A stretch of 64,000 nt of DNA, taken from Pelodera strongyloides (taxonomy: Eukaryota > Nematoda > Chromadorea > Rhabditida > Rhabditidae). Location of the stretch: NCBI GenBank assembly GCA_036852015.1, contig JAANDG010000016.1, forward strand, positions 310,001 to 374,000, given 5' to 3'. Position 1 is the first letter of the stretch; every line of letters starts with the position of its first letter. A program made the position numbers and the translations under genes. Below, piece after piece: positions 36,101 to 47,700 of the stretch. Below the pieces are notes generated by a model. The model did not search any database. It was not told the DNA's origin and worked only from the letters and a program-made list of their open reading frames with translations.

Positions 36101-36852
36101 TTAAATCCATTTCCATAGGAAGTCACGTTGGCATGTTGGGGAAGCGCCGCCGTCGCCTGCGAAGCGAGAGTCAGTAGCCGACGTACTGCTTCTGAACTGA
36201 TACGGCTGTCAAGACTTCTTCACGTTACATACTCTTTGGTGGGATATAGAAGTACATATATAGCAATACAAGACAAATGCACATACGTTGACACGAGAGA
36301 ACACATCAAATAACCCTTACGTGAATCTTGTTGTTCTGGTAACTCTCCTTCAAAATCGTCGTCTGGCGAATGGGCCGAATAATCCAACTGTTCCAAGTTG
36401 AACTTTCTGGGAGGAGCGGGCATCTGAACATAACTTTTGCTTTTATATTTCAAACTATTTTTGATCATTTTCAACGGTCACGCCAATACCGTCCGACGTT
36501 ACCAGCAGGCGTGCTTATTGCATTCCCACTAGTTAAATACTCATTTCATCGCAATTTTTTAAATAAAGACATTAACTTAAATCATACGTCAATCAAGTGA
36601 TTAATTATCACTACCCACCGTTGGATGCTCCGTTCTGTGGTGTCTCATGAGACTCCGTCGTTGCGTGTACTGCGCACTACAGTAGAGACAAGGATGGCGT
36701 GTTTCCCCAGGTCCCGGTTCGGCATTTTGACGTGCCAATCGTTTCACCTCATCCAGATCAGTCTTCGCATAGCCATGCATGGTACTCAGATGACGGTATA
36801 GACACTTGCGTACGGAAAACACAGATGGACACTCGGGACAGCCGTAGCTCAT
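30113..36852 (-). CDS. C2H2 zinc-finger protein with STPR-type 23-residue repeats and AT-hook-like motif
   Basis: Probable nuclear DNA-binding protein, 880 residues. Exons (minus): 36852-36619, 36423-36321, 36191-36088, 35827-35684, 35522-35447, 35099-35023, 34772-34596, 34405-34315, 34185-34109, 33802-33677, 33394-33302, 32853-32185, 31919-31822, 31567-31430, 30937-30812, 30632-30560, 30349-30113. Four C2H2 fingers: CPECPSVFSVRKCLYRHLST with MH, CLYCSAQYTQRRSLMRHHRT with EH, CAECKSLFSSLDALCSHLRL with FHGW, and CLECGCVFTDLDAFGEHLQV with VHGW. A coiled coil (exons 10-11) and a conserved block VNCGHPELEDDKSLIEKL follow. The C-terminus has 23-residue units opening MTPEK, MTPEE, MSAEK and LTEEQ, as in the STPR domain of silkworm FMBP-1 and vertebrate ZNF821. 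RRGRPPKR resembles an AT-hook. Targets are unknown. It is a tandem paralogue of the gene at 38742. Confidence 0.88.
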
Positions 36853-37385
36853 CCCTCGACCACACAGCGACTAACTGAAAGAACAATCATCAGAGGCACA
36901 CCTAATGCCTCATGAAAACGGCGTTGATTTCCGAGCTTCTCACGCCGTTTCCATGGGTTGTTGCATGGCCGCAGTGCTCATTGGACGTAGACACACGGAA
37001 TAGGCGAGAAAGCAAGCCACCAATATACCAAATTGTTGTCAAATAATGTCAAAGGAAAGCTGTACGCAGCTGGTGGGGTCGTGGGGTGCGCGAGTTCCTT
37101 GACTGTCAGCATACAAATTATGTCACTCAGGCACGCAATCAGAGGTTTAGAAAGGTGGTGGTTTGAAAGATCAAGCTGATGGTTAGGGACTTAGAGGATC
37201 CAACTGCATTAGACGCTAAAGTTATGAAAAGTCGCGTTTTCTGTAAAAATAATACACTATTGTTCCTAATCTGAAAAAGTGAAAACGCACGACTTTTTAT
37301 TATTGGATTACTGCAGTGTTCATTGCTATACTCATTTAATTACATTACTATATGTAAACGACAAAGTGAAGAAATTATAACCGTC

Positions 37386-37577
37386 TTTAAAGCGGTATGA
37401 CAAGGGGTTGGTTGGAAACCGATCTATGGGTGTGTGAACGGGCGTTTGTGAAACGTATGAACAACTGCATTCCCATGTGTTGTATGCACGAATTGATCTT
37501 TTCATACGGCTGCATACAATACATGGGAATGCAGTCGTGCAACCTACATTTCGCAAACCCGCTGCGATGCCGCTTTA
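37386..37577. repeat. TTTAAAGCGGTATG inverted-repeat element
   Basis: The left end TTTAAAGCGGTATGAC pairs with the right end GCGATGCCGCTTTAG. The inner arms GCATTCCCATGTGTTGTATG and CATACAATACATGGGAATGC form a strong stem. Related fragments with TGCATACAAT-type cores occur at 2640, 38140, 53600, 56270 and 62075. Confidence 0.9.
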
Positions 37578-38004
37578 GTGAGAGAGAGGAAGGGGAGGGG
37601 AGGGAGATGAGAGAGATGAGAGAGAGCAGGGATCCGGATAAAATTTACACTAACCATAAAATGCATGTTTCCACTACTTTTTGGTTGACATTTTAGGTGT
37701 AGCCTGATACAGACAAAACGGAGTCCATTCGAGTTTCCAAAGAAAAGCAAGGACAAGAGACCAGATACAAAAAATAGAATAAAATTATGAATGGTACACT
37801 ACAATCAGGAGTGTGCCAGTATGGAAATACGAATATTTTCCAAAGGACAAGAGAAAGGGCACCAAATGTTCAATAGCTAACAGGCTGGCACATGCATATA
37901 TTCGTGCAAAGGGGTTGTTCCCCCCATAATACACAACGCGATACGCAACGCCTCACTATTTCTCATGTGGCACACTAACCACGAGTCGAGGCCCCTTTAA
38001 ACGA

Positions 38005-38016
38005 CTATATAAAAAG
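38005..38016 (+). promoter_or_regulatory. TATA-box candidate
   Basis: CTATATAAAAAG in a GC-richer setting, 67 bases upstream of the ATG of the micro-ORF at 38083. The best TATA match seen in the window. Confidence 0.35.
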
Positions 38017-38082
38017 GGTGGGGAGCGAAGATAGCTGGTTGAATATTTGGGAACAGGAGGAGAAAGAATATCAACCCGCAAA

Positions 38083-38507
38083 ATGTCGAGTAAAATCATA
38101 GCGGTAGAGCACGCGGCATTGAAAGGTATGGTATACAACTGTGCTCCCATGGATTGTATGCAAATTTCCGTGCCCGTCTGTGCCGCGAGAGCACAGACCG
38201 GCATAGAAATATGCACATAATACACGAGAAACGCGCACAACATACGTTTCGTTTCAAAACCACGCATTACACAGCTCCAAAAAAAGCCAAAAATCATACG
38301 GTACCGTACGGATACCTTGGGCTTCGGGCTGTCGAGCCTGAACGCAACGATCAATAGGACTCGAAAATCTAAAATGAAAGATTAAATAAATCGACAGTAA
38401 GCATACACTGCACACAGTATACACAGGAGTACATATAAATAAATAATACATTCATTGCAGATATAGTTGAAAGGTCCCAGGACCAAAAGAGTACATTTCC
38501 ACAATAA
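38083..38507 (+). CDS. Possible two-exon 29-residue micro-protein
   Basis: Exon 1 38083-38125 (MSSKIIAVEHAALK) ends at a GTATGG donor in phase 1. Exon 2 38461-38507 follows a good acceptor (ATTCATTGCAG) and continues in frame to TAA. A TATA-like box lies upstream. Against it: no family is recognised, the intron holds repeat-like sequence related to the 37386 element, there is no clear poly(A) signal, and short in-frame pairs of splice sites arise by chance. It would be convergent with the gene at 38742. Confidence 0.25.
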
Positions 38508-38741
38508 TTAAGTACAATTTTTATTAAAGAGGCACATCGTAATGAAAACAAATCGCATGGTCAAATTTACAACAGTGCATAAGCAGCACCTAGAAACGAG
38601 GTTACACATACAATTACATACAATAAGTGCATAGTAAGTGACCTATTCAAATATATACATCAATGTGCTAAACAGTTAGTCTCCAAGTGTGAGATTTCAA
38701 GAAGCTTCCTCTTGTGGTATTTGATTTGGAAAATATTCAGA

Positions 38742-41700
38742 TTATGTAAATTCGTTAGTTTCCTCCGAGGTATTATTATTATTATTCACCCTTTCTTCTT
38801 CCTTCTGGGCAAGACGCAGACTACGTCTACCACGTTTCGGCTTTTCTTCACCAAGTTTTGCATCGTTTTCCTTGCTCATACTACGAGATGAAGAACGCTA
38901 AAGAGAAACAATGATAATCTACCAAAACCAACAGAATATACACCACACAACGAAGTTAGTTAGAACGAGAAACGACATTACAACATATAGTTGAGTGGTA
39001 GTTAGACAGGCAGGATAGTTTTACTAGTTTGATAAAGAAAGAATAATGTTAATTGTATTGTATACCTTGTTATTCCTGGCCTTCTCCCGCAACCGTTCCA
39101 ACCGAGCTTCTTTCTGCTCGTCAGTCAGCTTTGAATACCTGAGAAATGACAATTACAACCACAAATTGGAGGATCATAATGGCTCACAGAGACCGGACCG
39201 GAGCTAGAGAGTGCGAGAGCAGAAGAGATTCAGAGCGCTCGTGAGCATAGGGAGGGCTCCCCGTGTGTTGGTGAATACGGCCTCTGAACTGAACCCCTCT
39301 CTGAAAGAATACCTACCATGTCTGCCACCACATTTTCGTCCGCTTTTTGTATTCCTCTTTCTTTTCCGCCGACATATTGGCTCGATATTGTCTCTTATAA
39401 GCATTCCAAACTTCGCGCTCCTCTGCGTTCCGGGGACGATTTGGTGGACTAAAATAAAATATGAAAATAAAATAATAAGTCGCACAAGACTCCTTTTCTC
39501 ACTTTCTCCTCTATCTCTCTCTCCCAAGCCCTCTATCTAAACACCGTATAACTCGCCTACCGTTGAAGTTTCCTCTTTTGCTTGAATTCTGCCTTCTGTT
39601 CCTCAGTCATATTGGCACGTCTTCTCTTTGTCGCCTCGTACTTTTTCGCATTCCACGCCTTTTTCTCTTCCGGTGTCATTCGCTGATACCTACAACATGG
39701 AAAGTAAAAGTAAAGGCGTAAATATGGTTGCACCCTTTGTCCGCTTAACAAATCAGTAAATTAGGTGTTCGGCAAAAGCTTAGTAAAAGAATCGAAGGAA
39801 ACAAATAAAGAAAGGAACCTAGTCTATTATGCATTGCATCGAAAGTCGACCGATAATCAAAATATGTACCAAAACACAAAACTGCAAACGTGTCAACAGT
39901 AAATAGCTACACACCTCACATACACAAACAACTGCCCTACACACTACTGTACAACGAATACTGTAATGCGCAAATGATAAGCGGTATAAACTAAGCACGT
40001 GAGTCTGTTCGTCTTTGGTTGCTGTTCTTTTCGCAATCGGAAGAGCCGTTTCCGTTCAGTCACCGCCGTCACCCTTTCAACGGCGTCCACTAAGGTGAGT
40101 TCTGGTATCTGATCCTCGTGTTCCTTAAGACACAGAGTGATATAGAAGGCAAACAACTTTAAAATAAAGCAACGAATGCAAACTGCGTGTCATGATGTGC
40201 AAGAAGAAAAAACGCGTGCCAAACGGCTTCAACTAGTATATAAGTGTGTAAGGAAAAGATCTTTTGGAAATCCTACATTATACCCTCTAACTCCCTAACT
40301 CGCAAATGAAAACCACAAATCACAACTATGGTATTTTAGCAACAATGGGTAGTTGGGTACTTACCTCCTTTACATCGCACACAGGCTGGACAGGCGCCTT
40401 CTTGAGAGGAGCAGCAGACCTTCTCTGACCTGTCAGAGGAGGTTTCTTAGGCTTTCGACAGTCCTCTTCCAAGTTTGGCCGCTCCTTAGCAAAGAATGGC
40501 TGACTTTGAAATAGCTGTCTAGCAGAGTCACCAGGAGTCTGGATTGACTGCCAATCCATGTTCGAATGAATATTGTCCATGTCGAACGATAAAGCCTTAC
40601 AGGGTTCGAGTTTATCAATGAGAGACTTGTCATCAACAAGTACTGCAGGTCCGCAGTTAATTAACACGCTGATAGGTTCTTCAGACTGGAGCAAGTCCTT
40701 TGGCGGCTTCGTTTCAAATAATTCTGATACGTCGACTGAATCTGATGAACAAACTGATGCTCCTTGCCCACGTAAGCGTGAGATTTCTTCACGCGCTTCT
40801 TCAAGAGCAGCCTGAAACAAGTTTTTTTTTTCGACATAAAAAGGCATATCTAGTATCTCTAAACCTAAAATGACAGAAATACACATAAAAATACAGAAAG
40901 TGAGATCTGTTATAAAACAAGTACGAAATGCTGTAATACACCTACATTCCTACATACGCAAATACACATGTCACGCTCACCCACTTCAAAACAGACATCT
41001 TACCATAGTGTTCTCATGAGCTTTCTCCTCAAACATCAGTAATCTTGCAATATTATCGGCTTTCGTCTGCCAATTTTGACACTGTCTTTGTTTCGCCTAA
41101 ATACGGGATGGAGATCGTAAACTTTTACTGGGGTTATAATAATAAGAATAAGGGATAACGCCAGTCAAGGGAAGAAATTAGTGAAAATCCTCGTTCACAG
41201 TCAATAATCATAGGAAGACACCAACCTCAAGAGCATCCTTGTAAGACTTCGCCATATTTCTGTACCACAACGCCTCCGTTTCTGAAAGTTGGACTTGGCA
41301 TAGGCATAAATTTTTCAATAGAAAATACTTATTCTCACTATACAACTCACTGGTTCAACGTCAAAGTCAAATGACAAATTATGGTTGCTAAAAGCAATGC
41401 GCGGAAAAATGGGATGGGTATGAAGTAGTTCGGTAGTTGAAGTCCCCTGTAACAAAAATCGTTTCTATCTTAACTCTAATACCTTTAAAAGCACTGGGTT
41501 TTTTTTATTCCCATTACAATTACCAGTTACAAATCCTTATTACACGAACTCCCAATGGGCACAAAGAGCTAGATGCGTGGTTTTTTATGCATAAGCAACG
41601 CTGAGATGATCGCTCGAGTTCGTTGTCATTCGTCAAAGAAAATCCACACGCTCGAAACATCGAGTATTTAGGAATTATGAAACACTCTGTTCACGACACA

Positions 41701-42343
41701 CGTTTGGGGCGGAAGAAACATTTCACAGGGACAAGACAGTTGACAGTTAATTAACTTCAGAACACACAATTTGGTCCATGTCAACGGTAATTGTTTGTAT
41801 TATCACAAACTTTCAACTACTAACCTTTGCTAGCTCCGTGAGCATCCGTTATGTTACGTTGGTCATTTCCACCAAGTTCATTAGTTTCTTCAAGATGGCT
41901 AGACTCCTAAATCTCTCAATAATGAAAAAGCCTTGGTCTACGTCTAGTCTACGTCGTACGTCCTGATACAGTAGATTACAGGATACCCTTTACGGAATGT
42001 CAGAGAAGCTATTGCTAACCCCGCATGAGGGCTTATCACCGAAACCGAATTATGACTGGACTTGCACTACCGAGAAAAATTCCATCTACTACGTATCACA
42101 TCTGACATCTCACATCCAAGCTACGGCGAACTGGTGATATACTAGCTATATATGGACCATAACCGTATATACCACAGTTCGATTATTAGGGAAATAGAGC
42201 ATTACCTGGACTTTACTTTTCCTCGTTTCAGTTCTTAACTGGAGAATATATGAGTCGGTGTATCCATGAGTGGAACGAAGATGTCTACGCAGCGATTCCA
42301 ATGTGATGAACACTGCCCCACACTCCCGGCAAGCTTCCTCCAT
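38742..42343 (-). CDS. Shorter zinc-finger/STPR paralogue
   Basis: About 488 residues. Exons (minus): 42343-42206, 41446 to 41329 (or 41351), 41281-41226, 41096-41004, 40811-40365, 40123-39999, 39689-39561, 39448-39317, 39138-39066, 38897-38742. Exon 1 encodes one C2H2 finger CRECGAVFITLESLRRHLRS with THGY. The coiled-coil exon is 93 bp and the penultimate exon 73 bp, the same lengths as in the larger paralogue. Conserved blocks: VLINCGPAVLVDDKSLIDKL, MSAEKKEEYKK, MWWQTWYSKLTDEQK, RSSSRSMSKE. The 23-residue units start MTPEE, MTEEQ, MSAEK and LTDEQ. The tail KRGRRS is a weakened AT-hook. Compared with the paralogue it lacks three fingers. The junction of exons 2-3 is uncertain: the strong GTGAGT donor at 41350 breaks the frame, and a weaker GTATTT site 22 bases further keeps it. 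An unseen exon is possible. Confidence 0.85.
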
Positions 42344-43195
42344 TATCGCCAGGCCAGCCCTAATATATTAACTGTCAACATAAATAAATATACAAAGCTG
42401 CACACTAATTGTAAGAACTATTCACCTCCTCATTTCAATTTTGAACGGAATTTAAGCAAACGAACGGGGCTTTGTCGACAAGCGAAAGAGAACGGACAGA
42501 CGAAATATCACTAAATATTACGGAAAGAGAAAAAGACCAATTCAACAGCAAGAGAGAGAGATATATATCGACGAGATAAACCGAAAAAAAACAGAGAATT
42601 AAAAATAACAAGCTAATTGTGCTTAATTACTGTAGCTTCGTGTACAGATTTGCATCTTCGTACGGTACTTTTCGCATGTTTTAACCTGCACTGGCTGCTT
42701 TTTTCCTCCGAGTTTCCATTGTGAATTGAAAACAGTGGTCGTTTTTGTTACTACGCAAATATTTACCAACGTTTCCTACGTTTCCAACTTGACCCAACAT
42801 TAGAATTCTTCAAACTTTTCCCATCTAATGCGCCTTTGCGCCAATCAGACGTAGAATACGGTGGCCTTTCAACCAATCATCAGTCGAGCAACACGCAAAA
42901 CCACACAGGTCGTGATCAGGCGAGTTACATCTCCCAGGTTTTTTTTTGAATTGCATACAGTTCACGGCATAAGTATACGGGTGTACTTCTGAAGCAGAAT
43001 ATTTTCGAGTTTATACCAGTTTTTCTGTTTTCTGCAACGTATCGAACCTGCAAAAATGCTGATTGCGTGTAATTTATCAAATAACTAAAACCAACTTTAC
43101 TTGCAAATGTGGCGTCCCTCACAAACCAAACAAGTCTGGTTATAAAGCTAAGGAAGCATTCTATTTTCATGCCAGGCTTACGACGAGACCTATGT

Positions 43196-43282
43196 GAGAC
43201 CGGTCGCTACACTGGCAGGATTCGAACCCGAGTCATGTGTGTGATGAGGGCGAGCTTTCCCACTGCGCCATAGTGGCTGTAA
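43196..43282 (-). repeat. tRNA-like sequence
   Basis: On the minus strand GGCGCAGTGGGAAAGCTC (A box) and CGGGTTCGAATCCTG (B box) are spaced as in a tRNA, but the anticodon arm does not fold and the acceptor stem is weak. It resembles a tRNA-derived repeat. Confidence 0.5.
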
Positions 43283-43798
43283 CTGCAGGAGAGCCATGAA
43301 AGTGATGGCGTGACCATGAAATTGTAACGAAATTCGCACTTCAAAGGAAATATTTTATAATAAGTTTATTAAATCTGAAGGACTGGAAATCTCACAAACG
43401 AAAAAAGTGAATATGGAAAATAAAAGTGAAAATGCAACAAATGTACCCGACATAATCACAGAGAAAATTCAAATGGTCAGAAATATAATTCACAAGAAAA
43501 ATGCATTTGTTAGTAACAAAAGTGAAAATACAAATAACACAAATAAATTGAGAATGCAAAAGAACGCAGAACGGAAAACAGTCCTACATACATTTCCTGT
43601 TTTTTATGTATAACTATTATCATGTGACCAATTTGTTTGTATCTTGATTTTGGGTATTATTAGGGTTTTTTTGAATTTTTGTTTAGTAAATCATTTACAG
43701 CTGCAATTGATAAATATAGTGAAACAGAGTTACAGTGGAACACTAATTATTATAGACATTATCGAATTTGAAAACAGCAGTTTGCAGTTGGGCCTTGG

Positions 43799-43984
43799 TT
43801 AAAGCGAAGTACCGGCCGGTTTTTGAAACGCATTGTTGGCAACTGAATTCTTACGTATTTATGCTAATTTACGCGAATTTAGCTCGATTTTTTATTCTAA
43901 TTTATATTCATTTGCATAAGCTGCATAAGAATGTAGGTGGTGTCCACGATACGTTTCAAGAACCGGCTGATATTTCGCTTTAAA
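43799..43984. repeat. GCGAAGTACCGGCCGG inverted-repeat element
   Basis: It begins TTAAAGCGAAGTACCGGCCG and ends GAACCGGCTGATATTTCGCT followed by TTAAA. It is the same family as 15292, 23673 and 26599, with a TTAA at each end. Confidence 0.9.
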
Positions 43985-44705
43985 GTTGAACTTGAATCAC
44001 TTAATAATTAAAAGAATCACGATATGACAAGCTAAAAATAACTACTATAACAACCAAAAAGAGTATAATAAAATACGCACAATAAGTGAATGCAATGAGA
44101 TTTATAGGGTAAACTGTTTGGTGTCATGAAAATGTATCGAAAGCTTTTCTGTTCAAAATATTTGGGAAAAAAAAGATATGTACACGCAGATAACGATATG
44201 GGAGTAACAAAAAGGTTCAGTCGTACTGTAACGATAATTATTCTAAGAAAAAGAACGTTTTGAAGATAGTGACCCTAAGACCTAAGAAAGTTTCAGCATA
44301 TTTACTATTTCTATTCGTAATAAGTTATGAAACGAAGTTATGATAAAGTCATTACAGTACGAAAGACTGAACTCACGAACAATCACACGAAAAATGCTAG
44401 CACGGCAACAGAAAACGACTTTGGCAAAATGCTGCATAAAGACTAGGATACTACGAAAACACCGTGCATATTATTATCGACAAAATGATAATATTTTTAA
44501 TTTTAATTATATTTTCCTTATGTTGAACACACATTCAGCATACCTAAAGTTCAAATCTTGTAAATCAATAATGCAATATTTGGCATGCAAAACTACTATG
44601 GCATACAATGGTGGCACGGCAAATTATTAATTTAAAAGGGGGTAATTTTATGAATGACTACACACTACAAACTAATTATTTGGTTAGGATGATTCACACT
44701 AGAGA

Positions 44706-47700
44706 CTACACGTCGACGGCCACCGTAGTCTGATGAGTACCGTACATGGGCGGTGGTGACAAAGGTACTGTATGTGAACAATCAGCACAGAAACACTTGG
44801 AGGGCGAGACGTTCAGGGAAGCCACATGCAAATGAGTTACTTTGTCTTCTTCTTTGCGCTCTCTTTTCCTTGAATGATCCTTATCGGGCAAAGCACTTAA
44901 GCACCAACTCTGCAAAGTTAAGAAGGAAGGTTAGACAGGGAACTGGTGTACGGTAGGGGGTTACCGGCAGAGTAAGTACAGGGAAACCGGGAGGCATTCA
45001 CAAGAGTTACCGCATGCACTAGCTATGCTGCTTTATGCTACAAAACGACGCTTATAACCCCTCTAAGCAAGGACCGCGGTGTCCGGCTTCGTCTCTTTTT
45101 CTTTTTCTTTGTTAATATACTCACACAGCATTGGCAGACTGGGATTACCAGCTTGGTGATGATTTGGAAGAGAAGGAAGAGCACGACAATGTAGATGATC
45201 ACGTCGCCTACCATCACCACGAACTCGCCGATGTCGGAAACACCCTTCACCCAACGGAGAGGGTTGAGGTAACTGAAAGGCAACTGCATTAAAGGGACAG
45301 GCCCACGAGAAAATTTTCCCCCTCAATTTACTTGTACAGACAGAGTTCTCGGAATATCAGAAATATTACAGAGAAAACCGCATTTCTTTGCACCTAGAAC
45401 TCGCAGAGTTATTCCTCGGCAAACTGTTCGTCCAGGTACCGTAGGCAGTATCAATTTTTGCTCTTTTAGAGCATTACGGTGTTGGAAACGCTTCGTTATA
45501 ATCGTAGGAATGTTCTTCTTTCATTTAACAATTATTATGTAGAGGAAGAATACTAATGGACGGATATAAACCGTAAAAAACGCATCGTAGCCTTTCTGAC
45601 TACGGTACCTGTTCAAACTGTTTGCTGTGGTATAACTCAGATAGTTCTAGGTGTAAAAAGCTACCGTCACAGTAATATTTCTGAAATTCCGGAAATTCTG
45701 TGCAAGTAAATCGAGGAAAACTTTTTTCTCGTGGGCCTGTCCCTACGCATATTCGAGCTAACAATGGAACAAAGAGAAGCGGAAAAGAACACACACTTCT
45801 TTTAATCTACTTTTCAAAGCTTAATATTTTTCAGCGAAGACGGCGCAAAAATTGTACAATGTCAAAGTTGTTCATCATGAAACTATGAGACACTTCTCTG
45901 CAGGTCACGGTCACTACCACCTTTCCATTGTTAGTTGGTTTTGGAATCTTATATGTATTTCTTAAAATAAATAGGTTTCTTGATGCTTGCTTGCTAAAGA
46001 GGACATTTCTTACTTGACTACATTGTCCAGGTTGACCTTATTGCATTGTGGACAGTTGCCCGTTCCTTCACTCCATGAATTATGATCGATGTCCACCTGA
46101 AGAGAATTACATTCAAAACAAAGAGGATCAACATACAACAATACATATAAACCCAGGTTTAACTTTACGTGAACACACCTATGATTATGCCCTCCAATAA
46201 ACATTAGAAAATGAAAATAGAAAATTACATGCTTTGGTTATCTCAAACTATCAGACGCTCTACATCGATTCTATGCCTATGTAGTATTGCCTGTAGGCCA
46301 ATGGACAGATTTTTTGACTTTTTTTTATTCTATTCAATTGCCCAACTATCATTCTATGAAGCTGTTGCAAAGGTGCAATTTACTAATTTAAGAATTTAAG
46401 ATGTTTTAAGAAAAGAAGAAACTGAAGGTGAGAAGGGCTGTGTACCTGAAGTGGTTGTTCGTGGAAATCCACAACATGACAAATCTGTTCTTCTTCTCTC
46501 TTTTCGTCAGCACGAAGACAAACCATACGGGTGCCCTCCTGGAACGAATGCTTTTTTTCTGTTTCGCATATTGTCGTATTTACACGCTATTCAAAAACTA
46601 CCATCAGAGGCCATATTCACCACTCGATTCCCCATGGGAAATTCCCCGTCTTTTTCCCTGGCGTGTCTCACATTAGAATGCTCCCGAGGGAATCGGAGTG
46701 GTGAATATGGCCTCTGATTTAGACTGTCATTGAATATGAATTTCCTTTACATTGAAATCACCACATTTTAAAGTATAAGAAATAAGTAAACACTGAAGAA
46801 ACGGAAATGAAACTCCAACTAACCTCAACTATTGCGGGTAATGGGATCATCAGCGTCTTATTCACGGCTTCCAGATCATTGACATAGGCAGTGAAGCTAA
46901 ACGAACAGTGTTCGCGACGTAGAATTATATTTCCGATAGCGAAACGGCGCGTGTAAGGTGTACGTCATAGGAGTGCCATAGTGTAAAAAGTGTGCCATAT
47001 GGCCATGTGTCTCTCAGAGTATATGTTGAAATTATACCGAGGATCTGCTGAATTCTCTCACACTGCATCTTTTTAGAGCAGTCATTTAAGGTATTTTACT
47101 ACACATCGACAAAATGTAGATGTACGTCATCTGCTTGGCTACTGATTGCAATATAAAAACGAATTTATGCATGCATGACACTCACCTATAGCCTATAGTT
47201 TACAAAATAAAAATAATGATATGTACCTGTGCAATTCATCAGAATCCTCCGTTCTGCCGACTTTCATAATTCCGTTAACTTTTCCAGAGGCGTGAATCAT
47301 TGTAACGTTGAAGTATCTGAAGAAGAAAATTCAGTATCAATTATATCTTCTTTACAATCTGAGTAAGTATGTTAACTTTGGAGCAATATGTGGCTACTTG
47401 CCTTGCTGGCCAAAACCCTGTAATTTGCCCTCAGAAATTAGTCGTTCTTTCGATACTACAACCTACAATGTTAGTAATCTTATTTGTTTTATATGACAGC
47501 GTTTTAAGCAGTTTAACTTTGTTTGACATATCCAATGTTCACCTGTTACTCTTCGCGTCGACTATGATAGTTCCACTAAAATCATCAATACGAGATGCGT
47601 TGTGAAAGAAGACGATACGCTCGTCACGGTCTCCGGATACTGAAATTTTATATCATTGCTCGCAAATATTGAAGTTTACCTGTTTTACAGTCCACTGTAG

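Larger units (their letters stand above)
36853..38741. other. Spacer between the two zinc-finger/STPR paralogues
   Basis: It contains an inverted-repeat element (37386), a GAGA-rich patch (37578-37628), and a TATA-like box followed by a possible two-exon micro-ORF on the plus strand (38083-38507). At almost 1.9 kb it is too long for a typical operon spacer. No other exon was recognised. Confidence 0.55.
42344..44705. other. Spacer between zinc-finger gene and fusogen
   Basis: It has a solo mariner-like end (42956), a tRNA-like sequence (43196) and an inverted-repeat element (43799). It also contains low-complexity AT-rich DNA. Open frames here (for example 43407-43613 +) have no recognisable motif or splice structure and are not called. 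Confidence 0.55.

Noticed and set aside
30113..42343. The two zinc-finger/STPR genes being one long gene or an SL2 operon
   Set aside because: The upstream gene ends in a proper stop with its own C-terminal exon, and the spacer of about 1.9 kb is far longer than normal operon spacing.
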